From Anaerolineales bacterium (GTDB lineage: Bacteria; Chloroflexota; Anaerolineae; Anaerolineales; DRMV01), in the NCBI GenBank assembly GCA_027026295.1, contig JALVOR010000092.1, forward strand, positions 1 through 6,268: a stretch of 6,268 bases of DNA, read 5' to 3'. Positions 1-5,318 of the stretch are shown piece by piece (positions within the stretch are counted from its first letter, which is position 1; every line of letters starts with the position of its first letter). The notes beneath the pieces are model-generated. The model searched no databases. It saw only the letters and a program-made list of their open reading frames with translations, and was not told the DNA's origin. The position numbers were made by a program, and so were the translations under genes.

Positions 1-12
1 AACCTGGGTCAT
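1..12 (-). CDS. Possible first codons of a gene leaving the window (very tentative)
   Basis: On the minus strand an ATG at 12-10 is followed by ACC CAG GTT up to the window edge, giving M-T-Q-V. It lies about 17 bases after the expected transcription start of the strong promoter at 36-64. I see no convincing Shine-Dalgarno sequence in front of it, so it may be an accidental ATG and the true product could begin further left or be an RNA. It is recorded only because the promoter shows that something is transcribed leftward out of the window. Confidence 0.15.
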
Positions 13-35
13 CCCGTGCGGGGTAGGCTGGGGGG

Positions 36-64
36 ATTGTAGCAGGCTTTTAGCCACCTGTCAA
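36..64 (-). promoter_or_regulatory. Strong sigma-70-type promoter reading left out of the window
   Basis: On the minus strand there is a perfect -35 hexamer TTGACA (64-59), a 17-base spacer and a -10 hexamer TACAAT (41-36), one base off consensus. The transcription start should be near 28-30, so the regulated gene lies beyond the left edge. The -35 box and half of the spacer sit inside a palindrome at 48-74, which suggests a tightly repressed promoter. It follows directly after the terminator of the preceding minus-strand operon, so it starts a new transcription unit. Confidence 0.75.
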
Positions 65-74
65 GTGGCTAAAA
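48..74. promoter_or_regulatory. 27-base palindrome, likely repressor operator
   Basis: The arms TTTTAGCCAC (48-57) and GTGGCTAAAA (65-74) are perfect inverted repeats around CTGTCAA. Including the inner bases, 12 of 13 symmetric pairs match, with the centre at 61. It covers the -35 hexamer and part of the spacer of the leftward promoter, the classical position for a dimeric repressor site. It is not a terminator, because T-runs precede and A-runs follow the stem on both strands. The cognate regulator is unknown. The tandem-HTH protein encoded just upstream is a candidate only by proximity. Confidence 0.6.
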
Positions 75-84
75 CGGAAGAAAC

Positions 85-110
85 AAAAAACAGGCCCTGA
101 AAGGGGCCTG
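85..110 (-). terminator. Intrinsic terminator of the HTH operon
   Basis: Read on the minus strand, a 7-bp GC-rich stem (CAGGCCC / GGGCCTG, arms at 110-104 and 97-91, six-base loop) is followed directly by six T residues and then a further T-rich run (GTTTCTTC). It begins 24 bases after the stop codon of the HTH gene. This is a textbook rho-independent terminator closing the two-gene operon before the leftward promoter. Confidence 0.85.
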
Positions 111-133
111 CCTGTTGTAGAACTTCAAAACCG

Positions 134-685
134 TTATGGGTTGGTATTTTTGGCTTGGCGTCGTAGAGCGGCTAAATGAGGATATTTGAGCAAGTAGGGC
201 TTGCCGTCATCTGTCAAAAGGGGAGCACGACTACCAAAAGGCTTTCGTGCTTTATAGATGGTTGCACAAAAAGCCACGTCGCTTTTATCTACAAATTTGC
301 GCCGCCCGGCTTCGCGCAACACCCTGATATAACCACGTTTTACCCATTTGTACAAAGTTTGTGGTGAAACCCCAAACTCTCTCGCCGCGTCGCTCAATCC
401 AATCTCTACCCCCTCCAAATGAGCGAAGTCCTCCCGCCTTATCTGGGAAAGGCGGGCGTTGATGTCGTCGGCGGGCGGTTGCTGGGCGTCGTCAGCCACG
501 GCCAGGGGGAGTGTACCGTCTTGGGTCATCTGAACGTACATGATACCTTCGGGGTCTACGAATGCGCGGAGTTTTCCTGATTGTACCATAACGCGTAAAG
601 TGGCTTCGTCCGTCCCTGTTTTGCGCGCTGCTTCGGAGAGGGGGAGGATTACAGGCAGCGCGGCAGTTTTGGATAATGTCGTCAT
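134..685 (-). CDS. Tandem helix-turn-helix (excisionase/MerR-like) DNA-binding protein
   Basis: This 183-residue protein has two helix-turn-helix segments of the excisionase/MerR type. The first starts around residue 14 (LSEAARKTGTDEATLRVMV) and is followed by a wing-like stretch. The second is near residues 96-140 (LSDAAREFGVSPQTLYKWV, then an RRKFV wing). The halves resemble each other (LSEAARK / LSDAARE), which suggests internal duplication. The second half matches the HTH_17 pattern better. The C-terminus is basic. I start it at ATG 685, not at the longer option at 718, because this start overlaps the upstream stop as ATGA and has GGAGG eight bases before it. It is translationally coupled to the preceding gene of unknown function and followed by an intrinsic terminator. 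It is probably a transcriptional regulator or recombination-directionality-type factor; its target is unknown. Confidence 0.75.
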   Translation of the reverse strand: MTTLSKTAALPVILPLSEAARKTGTDEATLRVMVQSGKLRAFVDPEGIMYVQMTQDGTLPLAVADDAQQPPADDINARLSQIRREDFAHLEGVEIGLSDAAREFGVSPQTLYKWVKRGYIRVLREAGRRKFVDKSDVAFCATIYKARKPFGSRAPLLTDDGKPYLLKYPHLAALRRQAKNTNP

Positions 686-1149
686 TCTTCTTCCCTCCGT
701 TCTTCCCACCCCAACCATGCACGTACGGGGCGATAGTATTCTTCCTTGTAGGGGTCAAATCGGTCGGAGACAAACGAGACCTGGCGGCGGTGTAAACGAG
801 GGGGAGCCCAGGCAATTCCCCGCGCACTCTCGAAGAACGGGGTTATATCCTCAAGATCAATGCGAGGCGATACCTCCTTGTCATACAGATACTCGAAAAA
901 TGGCTCCACAGTATTAAAAGCCCTGTCTATTTTCAGCCCCCGCAACAACAGGTCTTCGTAGTCCCATCTCAACTGATTTATTTTGAAGGATTCAATGCGT
1001 TTCCACGCTTTGACAAGCAGGTCTTTGACCAAATCGGGCGTCAATACTGTTCCCCGAACATCTCCCACCAGCACGAATTTTTCCTGATACCACACCGCGG
1101 CACGGTTCGGCCAACCGTTCACGTAAGAGAGCACAAATTTCCTGGGCAT
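682..1149 (-). CDS. Hypothetical protein, first gene of the operon with the HTH protein
   Basis: I do not recognise this 155-residue protein. It has no signal peptide or membrane segment and is rich in aromatic and charged residues, with a mixed strand/helix look: a strand-rich N-terminus (FVLSYVNGW, KFVLVGDVRG), a central helix with repeated K/W/L, and a strongly charged C-terminal end (EERREEE). A longer reading from a TTG at 1185 is possible. ATG 1149 is preferred because AAGGAG lies eight bases upstream. Its stop codon overlaps the HTH gene start (ATGA), so the two proteins are made together and may act together. The size and pairing recall toxin-antitoxin or phage-regulator pairs, but no catalytic motif supports that. 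Confidence 0.7.
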   Translation of the reverse strand: MPRKFVLSYVNGWPNRAAVWYQEKFVLVGDVRGTVLTPDLVKDLLVKAWKRIESFKINQLRWDYEDLLLRGLKIDRAFNTVEPFFEYLYDKEVSPRIDLEDITPFFESARGIAWAPPRLHRRQVSFVSDRFDPYKEEYYRPVRAWLGWEERREEE

Positions 1150-1185
1150 TTCGTTTTCTCCTTCTGCACACAACAGGCATTGCAA

Positions 1186-1217
1186 CGCAGCAATGGTTAC
1201 AATGAGGAAAATCTTGC
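1186..1217 (+). repeat. Direct repeat R1, copy 1 (before the first four-helix gene)
   Basis: This 32-base element matches 1672-1703 at 28 positions; all four differences are transitions. It includes an identical 15-base core, AATGGTTACAATGAG. It ends 21 bases before the ATG of the gene at 1239. The TACAAT inside it could be a -10 box, but I found no good -35 at the right distance in either copy. It lies in the divergent region between the minus-strand operon and the plus-strand genes, so it may carry leader or promoter information. Confidence 0.8.
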
Positions 1218-1238
1218 AGTTCGTTCTTGGGAGTGAAG

Positions 1239-1658
1239 ATGAAAGCGAAAAGCAAAACAGTCAGGAAAAGATTGGCCTACATAGGCGACTGGATGGATGT
1301 CATACTTGTGGTGTTCGTTGCTGCCGTGCTTGTCACCGACAAATACAGTCTTTTTTCGTTTTCGGCGGCAACAGAATTGGGAATGCTCCTTGGCATCGTT
1401 GCTTGGGAAGGGGCGCTCATTAATACGTCTGTGGACGTGGTGGACGCAAAAATGGCTTATCGCTGGTGGGGCAAGGCGCTTCCTGCAACCTGGGCGGCAA
1501 TAGCGGTTCTGTTGGCCGGCTGCCACATTTTGGGCATTTCGTTCCTCTCCAAATGCAGCTGGGAATGCTACATTTCCAGCGCCGTTGTCATACTTTGGGG
1601 TTCGGCGGCTTTCTTTTTGAAATCTCTATTTCCTGAAGGGGACGAAACGAAACAATGA
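1239..1658 (+). CDS. Small four-helix membrane protein, unknown function (unit 1)
   Basis: The 139-residue product has a basic N-terminus (MKAKSKTVRKR) and about four hydrophobic segments, near residues 20-35, 43-60, 82-103 and 112-127, then a charged tail ending in DETKQ. This predicts an integral cytoplasmic-membrane protein. No family is recognised. ATG 1239 is chosen because GGGAG sits five bases upstream; TTG 1227 and GTG 1233 are longer alternatives with poorer ribosome-binding context. Repeat R1 precedes the gene and repeat R2 runs over its last codons and stop, exactly as for the next plus-strand gene. That gene has similar size and topology but little visible sequence identity. They may be distant paralogues or unrelated cargo in equivalent units. 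Confidence 0.7.
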   Translation: MKAKSKTVRKRLAYIGDWMDVILVVFVAAVLVTDKYSLFSFSAATELGMLLGIVAWEGALINTSVDVVDAKMAYRWWGKALPATWAAIAVLLAGCHILGISFLSKCSWECYISSAVVILWGSAAFFLKSLFPEGDETKQ

Positions 1659-1680
1659 CTTCATCCTCGGTCGTAGTAAT
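1588..1680 (-). pseudogene. Possible relic of a DUF3267 peptidase C-terminus
   Basis: On the minus strand, repeat R2 copy A reads TTTEDEVIVS. The intact DUF3267 gene reads TTTAEEIIVS at its residues 170-179. The four base differences give one silent and three conservative changes (A/E, E/D, I/V), which fits past selection on this frame. The frame continues to a stop at 1588. Upstream, the similarity ends at the R2 boundary and no HExxH or membrane core is present. I infer a leftover 3' end of a lost second copy. It lies antisense to the end of the four-helix gene at 1239-1658. Similarity over about ten residues is thin evidence. Confidence 0.35.
1649..1679 (+). repeat. Direct repeat R2, copy A (over the stop of the first four-helix gene)
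   Basis: This 31-base element matches 2100-2130 at 27 positions. It begins in the last codons of the gene ending at 1658 (both four-helix proteins end in KQ because of it) and runs 21 bases past the stop. Its last eight bases, CGTAGTAA, are also the first bases of the following R1 copy, so the two repeats overlap at a shared core. On the opposite strand it encodes a DUF3267-like C-terminal segment. Confidence 0.8.
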
Positions 1681-1703
1681 GGTTACAATGAGAAAAATCT
1701 TAC
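1672..1703 (+). repeat. Direct repeat R1, copy 2 (before the second four-helix gene)
   Basis: This is the second copy of the 32-base repeat first seen at 1186, exactly 486 bases downstream. It ends one base before the GGAG ribosome-binding site of the gene at 1717. In the plus frame beginning at ATG 1679 both copies read MVTMRKIL, with the two internal differences silent (AGG/AGA, TTG/TTA). In copy 2 this frame stops in an ATGA overlap with the next gene. Confidence 0.8.
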
Positions 1704-1716
1704 GGAGCACTTCAAA

Positions 1717-2109
1717 ATGATCAAGAAACTGTTTTCTTACAGCAACCTCGAAACATTTCTCATAACTGTTCCAATCATGGTAGAAGAAGCAGTAGCCTAT
1801 TTTCTCCCGGAGACGTGGCAAAAAGCAAATTTCCCAATGACAATGCTGATTATGTTGTACCTCTTTTTCGTTATGGAGGTAGATTGGGAGTGGTCTGCTT
1901 CTGAAGCAGCCATGTCGCTGGCAGGGATAACAATTTTCGGAACAATTTTTGGGGTGTTGGGTTTTGGGCTATCTCGGATGTTAGGAATGGCTCCTGCATT
2001 ATCCTGGGGAGAGTGGCAGGCGATTTTATCCGTTCTTCCTTCAGGGGCAATAGTGTTTACTCTGATAGCCTTTTTGAGGCGTTTGAGAGAAGATGTTGAG
2101 AAACAATGA
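1717..2109 (+). CDS. Small four-helix membrane protein, unknown function (unit 2)
   Basis: The 130-residue product has hydrophobic segments near residues 12-30, 39-54, 64-88 and 100-119. Two acidic/tryptophan-rich links (PETWQKANF, EVDWEWSASE) lie around the second, and the tail is charged (RRLREDVEKQ). This indicates an integral membrane protein of unrecognised family. The start ATG has GGAG nine bases upstream. The last 53 bases overlap the 3' end of the convergent DUF3267 peptidase gene. Layout, size and helix number match the preceding plus-strand gene, and both share flanking repeats. The AT-rich sequence is unlike the GC-rich genes at right and suggests horizontal acquisition. A role with the neighbouring membrane peptidase is possible but only inferred from position. 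Confidence 0.7.
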   Translation: MIKKLFSYSNLETFLITVPIMVEEAVAYFLPETWQKANFPMTMLIMLYLFFVMEVDWEWSASEAAMSLAGITIFGTIFGVLGFGLSRMLGMAPALSWGEWQAILSVLPSGAIVFTLIAFLRRLREDVEKQ

Positions 2110-2635
2110 TTTCTTCCGCGGTCGTGGTAACGAAACGCCCTGGTGCGCTGTTGACGTAATACACATACACCAGGTCGTTGAAACTGGCGAGAAAAATCAA
2201 CAAAGCCAACCCCCAGATAAGCGGATGGAAAAAACCGAGGATGATTAGAGATGCGGGGATAATCAAAGGGGCCAGCGTAAGCCTTGTCCATACTTTTTTG
2301 GGGGCGTTGGTAAAAGTCAGCGATGCTCCTACCCCTGGCTGGTCAGTTTCTGCAATGTAACCGATGTGGCCGCAGGGAATACCATGAGAGCAGGCGTAAC
2401 TAATGTGTACTCCTTCGTGCAACCACAGGAGCCATTTGAGCTTCCAGTACAGTACCGCGACAATAATCCCACCGGCTATCTTCAAAAGCTGCCAACCGTC
2501 AAGATCAAAACGGGGGGCTTTGCCTGCAATAATCAGGATGCACGTAAAAAGGACGAACAAAAAGGAAAATGTATTAACCAGCAACTTGCCCGTTCTTTGC
2601 AGTTTTCGTCTTGAGAAACGGCGTTCACCTTCCAT
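2057..2635 (-). CDS. DUF3267-type membrane zincin metallopeptidase
   Basis: The 192-residue product fits the DUF3267 putative zincin peptidase family. After a basic N-terminus it has hydrophobic helices near residues 20-37 and 51-72, the second ending in WLHEGVH, where HEGVH (73-77) is the HExxH zinc motif. Hydrophobic stretches at 118-135 and 138-152 follow. An ND pair (153-154) then sits where family members carry a conserved Asp, a likely third zinc ligand. The family-typical strand-like end (GRFVTTTAEEIIVS) is present. It is expected to be an integral-membrane zinc protease; its substrate is unknown. The ATG has AGGAG eight bases upstream. The gene lies just beyond the tRNA-Arg 3' end and overlaps the convergent four-helix gene by 53 bases. 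Its 3' end contains repeat R2, partly copied at 1649. Confidence 0.75.
   Translation of the reverse strand: MEGERRFSRRKLQRTGKLLVNTFSFLFVLFTCILIIAGKAPRFDLDGWQLLKIAGGIIVAVLYWKLKWLLWLHEGVHISYACSHGIPCGHIGYIAETDQPGVGASLTFTNAPKKVWTRLTLAPLIIPASLIILGFFHPLIWGLALLIFLASFNDLVYVYYVNSAPGRFVTTTAEEIIVSQHLLSNASKRLSE
2100..2130 (+). repeat. Direct repeat R2, copy B (over the stop of the second four-helix gene)
   Basis: This copy of the 31-base repeat covers the last codons and stop of the gene ending at 2109. On the minus strand it also encodes residues 169-179 of the DUF3267 peptidase, so here it is dual-coding. It ends with CGTGGTAA (2123-2130), the same CGYRGYAA core that starts both R1 copies. No R1 sequence follows it, so the array ends here. 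Confidence 0.75.
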
Positions 2636-2660
2636 CGTGGCGTCTCCTGGGATACACAGA

Positions 2661-2688
2661 CATCCGCGGGCGTCATTGTGGGCGGATG
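2661..2688 (-). other. Hairpin between tRNA-Arg and the peptidase gene
   Basis: A 7-bp inverted repeat, CATCCGC (2661-2667) and GCGGATG (2682-2688), encloses a 14-base loop just past the tRNA 3' end. It could stop or process the tRNA transcript before the peptidase gene, but no T-run follows on either strand. It may be chance in GC-rich sequence. Confidence 0.3.
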
Positions 2689-2697
2689 AAGTTCAGG

Positions 2698-2770
2698 TGC
2701 CCCCGGCGCGACTCGAACGCGCAACCTACGGATTCGAAGTCCGGCGCTCTGTCCATTGAGCTACGGGGGC
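2698..2770 (-). tRNA. tRNA-Arg (anticodon TCG)
   Basis: The minus strand folds into a standard 73-base cloverleaf. It has a perfect 7-bp acceptor stem (GCCCCCG / CGGGGGC), U8-A9, D stem GCTC / GAGC with GG in the loop, anticodon loop CTTCGAA with TCG at 2737-2735, a five-base variable loop, T stem GCGCG / CGCGC with loop TTCGAGT, and discriminator A. The top anticodon-stem pair (27-43) is C-U, a tolerated mismatch. CCA is not encoded (CCT follows). It should read CGA and related arginine codons. It begins 32 bases after the TPR gene stop, so it may be co-transcribed or have a promoter inside that gene. Its 3' end faces the AT-rich accessory region, the usual side for integration of mobile islands. 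Confidence 0.93.
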
Positions 2771-2802
2771 GTGGCGGCCAAATTATACCATCGCCCTATG
2801 GG

Positions 2803-5166
2803 TCAAGCCAGTTCTGCATGCAGTTGTGCCAGTGCTTCCCGATAGGCCTCGGCGTCCGGCGGCTGCAATGCCAGAATGGCTTCGATGGCCTGGATGGCAT
2901 CCTCGGGCTGTTTGGCGTCCAGAAAGCATTCCCCCGCGGTGTCGAAGGCGCGAATGGCTTCTGAACGCTGCTCCAGGGTGGTATAGACCTGCCCCAGACG
3001 CATGTGAAGTTCGCCGCTTTTGGGGTGGGTTTCGAGGAGTTCCTTGATGAGCGCGAGCGCCTGGGTGAGGTTGCCTTTGCGGGTGAGGTAGGCGATGAAT
3101 TCGTCCAGTTCTTGGGTGGCTTGTTTGGTTTGCCCCATCTTCAGGCGCAGGGTAATCAGTTTGGCGCGCACGTGTTTGTCTTGTGGCTCGATGGTGCGAA
3201 TTTGTTCGTAAATCAGGATGGCCTGGCGCCAGTCCAGTTGTTGTTCGGCGAGGTCGGCCATGCGCCGCAGGATTTGTAATTGCCATTGCCGCCCCTTGGC
3301 AAGGCGGCGGGCAAGGCGCAGGGCGCGTTCGTATATCGTTTGGGCCTGTTGCAGGTCGGCGAGTTGGTAGTAACTCTCTGCCATTTCCATGTAATGGGCA
3401 ATGGCTTCTTCCAGGCGGTTTTGCCCGATGAGGGCTTCGACCAAATGGACATGGGCTTCAAGGTGCGTGGGGTTGATTTCCAATGCTTTTTTATAGAGAT
3501 CGATGGCCTGCTGGGCGCTGCCGCGTGCCAGGTAGGTGCGCGCGATCATCAGGTACTTTTCTTCGGCCACGTTCACCATGCCCCGTTCCAGGAGGATGTC
3601 GGCCATCAATGTGTGGAGGGGGAGGTAAGCAGGGGCGTAAGCCAGTGCCAGTTGGGTTTCTTCGAGGGCAGCGCCCCAGGCGCCGTTTGCCAGCAGGTTG
3701 TGCACCCGGCTGAGCGTTGTGACAATGCGCCCGCTGTTGGCTTCCATGAGCATGTCGGCCAGGGGAAGGATGTTGCCGGTGGTGTGGGATTCCTGCGCGA
3801 TTTGCTCCCGTGCTGCCTGCACGCGCTGCCGCCAATCGGGCTGGAGGAGCAATTGCTCCACGTTTTCGGCAATGCGGTCGAGGGTTTCGTCGTTGGCCTG
3901 CCCGTTGGCAATTTGGGCAATCAGTGGTTCGTAAAGATGCCCCAGTTTGTCGGCTTCTTCTTTCGACACGGTGTCTGTGTCGGCGATGCGCAAGGCTTCG
4001 AGGTAGTGCTGGGCGGCTTCCACCTTTTTGTCCAGTTGCAGGGAAGCCTGTGCCAGCAACAGATGTGATGCCAGGGCGAAGTCGGGGTGGTAGACGGATT
4101 TTTGCAGGTAGCGGATGGCTTCGGCGTAGTTGCCGCTCTTCGCCAGCAGGAAGCCGAGGTCGAAATAGGCTCCTGCGTGGTCGAGGCCGGCGCTGACTGC
4201 CCGCAGCAATTCTTCGGCGGCCTGGGCGTAGTTGCCCTGGGTTTGCATATCTACCACCTGCCCCAGCAAGAGGAGGATGCGGCTGCGCTGTTGCTCGCGC
4301 GCCTGGGGGTTGGTCATCCCTTGCACGAGGACGTCCAGCCCGCCGCTTCGCTTTTCACCGGGTTCGTGTTGGGTTTCGGCTTCTTCGAACAGCGTTTCGG
4401 CTAACAGGGTCAGTGCGCGTTGTTGTGCGGCGGCGATGGGGTCGGCGTTTTGGTTTTGTGCGGTGTCGTCAGGGGCGTCAGCGTTTTCCTGGCTTGTCGC
4501 GTTGGCGTTCTGACGGATTTTTGCTATGCGCAACGGGTTGGTGCCGCCGCGCGGGCGCTTGGGCTTGGGAAGCAGTGTGCCCCGCTGGATGGCCGCTAAC
4601 GCCTGACGGGCTTTGGGGTCGTTTGGGGCAAGGTTGATGGCCTTTTGCGCTGCCTGGGTGGCTTCCTTGATTTTCCCTTGCCGCTGGAGCAATGCCGCCA
4701 CGGCCAGGTATTCTTCTATGGCCCGGTCGATTTGTTGCAGCCGGTCATAGATCAGCGCCAGATGTGTGTGGGCGAGGAGGTGGTCGGGGTCGAGACGGGT
4801 GACGCGCAGGTAGTTGTCGATACCGCGTTTGAATTCCTTGCGTTTCATGAAGCGGTCGGCGGCTTGCAAGGCAGCGCGTATGGCTTCGGAGATGTTCCCC
4901 TTGCGCTCGTAAATCTGCGCCATTTTCTCCCACGGCACGGGCTCTTCCGGGTGCACTTTTGCCGCTTCGGTATATTTTTTCAGCGCGTCGTCGAACCGGT
5001 GGAGTTCGTAGAATGCCAGCCCCAGGCTGGTCAATGCCTGATAGTCTTGCGGTTTGGCTTGAAGGGCTTCCTGATAGTGGGCCGCGGCACGCGCCCATTC
5101 CAGGTCCCATGCGGCGGAATGGCCGGCGCTCATGGCTTCGCGGTAGATTTTTTCCTGGTCTGCCAT
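2803..5166 (-). CDS. Large cytoplasmic TPR-repeat protein
   Basis: The 787-residue protein is almost wholly built from tetratricopeptide repeats, helix pairs that form protein-binding superhelices. One block covers residues about 10-195 (for example ALTSLGLAFYELHRFDDALKKY). A linker at about 196-250 is first basic (PKPKRPRGG), then rich in Asn/Asp/Gln. A second block runs about 290-400. A helical stretch without clear repeats covers 400-475. A third block, about 480-785, has the best repeats (AIDLYKKALEINPTHLEAHV, AIRAFDTAGECFLDAKQPEDA). There is no signal peptide, membrane segment or catalytic domain, so a cytosolic scaffold or assembly role is likely; the partner is unknown. ATG 5166 has AAGGGAG a few bases upstream. 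An extended -10 promoter lies about 80 bases before the start and tRNA-Arg follows. Confidence 0.85.
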   Translation of the reverse strand: MADQEKIYREAMSAGHSAAWDLEWARAAAHYQEALQAKPQDYQALTSLGLAFYELHRFDDALKKYTEAAKVHPEEPVPWEKMAQIYERKGNISEAIRAALQAADRFMKRKEFKRGIDNYLRVTRLDPDHLLAHTHLALIYDRLQQIDRAIEEYLAVAALLQRQGKIKEATQAAQKAINLAPNDPKARQALAAIQRGTLLPKPKRPRGGTNPLRIAKIRQNANATSQENADAPDDTAQNQNADPIAAAQQRALTLLAETLFEEAETQHEPGEKRSGGLDVLVQGMTNPQAREQQRSRILLLLGQVVDMQTQGNYAQAAEELLRAVSAGLDHAGAYFDLGFLLAKSGNYAEAIRYLQKSVYHPDFALASHLLLAQASLQLDKKVEAAQHYLEALRIADTDTVSKEEADKLGHLYEPLIAQIANGQANDETLDRIAENVEQLLLQPDWRQRVQAAREQIAQESHTTGNILPLADMLMEANSGRIVTTLSRVHNLLANGAWGAALEETQLALAYAPAYLPLHTLMADILLERGMVNVAEEKYLMIARTYLARGSAQQAIDLYKKALEINPTHLEAHVHLVEALIGQNRLEEAIAHYMEMAESYYQLADLQQAQTIYERALRLARRLAKGRQWQLQILRRMADLAEQQLDWRQAILIYEQIRTIEPQDKHVRAKLITLRLKMGQTKQATQELDEFIAYLTRKGNLTQALALIKELLETHPKSGELHMRLGQVYTTLEQRSEAIRAFDTAGECFLDAKQPEDAIQAIEAILALQPPDAEAYREALAQLHAELA

Positions 5167-5246
5167 TATTGCTCCCTTGACGCTGGTTGTGGCGGTGCGG
5201 GCGGCGGTACGTGCCGAGTGGACGGCATATTCAGCAAGTAACCTTC

Positions 5247-5255
5247 ATTTTACCA
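5247..5255 (-). promoter_or_regulatory. Extended -10 promoter of the TPR gene
   Basis: On the minus strand TGGTAAAAT is an extended -10 element (TG-N-TAAAAT). No good -35 is seen 16-18 bases upstream, which is common for extended -10 promoters. The start of transcription would be near 5240, giving a leader of about 75 bases. The same TGNTAAAAT pattern precedes the small membrane protein gene upstream, so both may use the same housekeeping factor. Confidence 0.45.
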
Positions 5256-5259
5256 GAGT

Positions 5260-5301
5260 GCAGCGTTTGGCTTTCGTGGTTTCTCGTTTTGGGAACGCTG
5301 C
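5260..5301 (-). other. Inverted repeat after the small membrane protein gene
   Basis: GCAGCGTT (5260-5267) and AACGCTGC (5294-5301) form a perfect 8-bp inverted repeat around a 26-base loop. It lies between the stop of the 74-residue protein gene and the TPR promoter. It may slow or end transcription, but it lacks a T-run, so it is not a standard intrinsic terminator. Confidence 0.3.
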
Positions 5302-5318
5302 GGGCGGACGCGACGGGT

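Noticed and set aside
48..74. Intrinsic terminator
   Set aside because: The palindrome has T-runs before and A-runs after the stem on both strands, the reverse of a terminator, and it overlaps a -35 box.
1198..1203. TACAAT in R1 as a -10 box of the plus-strand genes
   Set aside because: No -35-like hexamer lies 15-19 bases upstream in either copy and the TG is displaced by one base, so the promoter call is not supported.
1193..1423. Plus-strand frame starting MVTMRKILQ as the real gene of unit 1
   Set aside because: It overlaps the better-supported four-helix gene at 1239 in another frame, and its later part is Cys/Arg/His-rich shadow sequence without a domain.
1649..1703. Integron attC site between the two cassette-like genes
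   Set aside because: The composite repeat lacks the GTTRRRY / RYYYAAC pair (it has GTTACAA) and does not fold into the long imperfect hairpin typical of attC. No integrase gene is in the window.
3280..4068. Long plus-strand open frame (262 codons) opposite the TPR gene, and a similar one at 4645-5241
   Set aside because: They are antisense shadows of a clearly coding TPR gene. Their products are low-complexity and Cys/Gly/Val-rich, with no domain and no ribosome-binding context.
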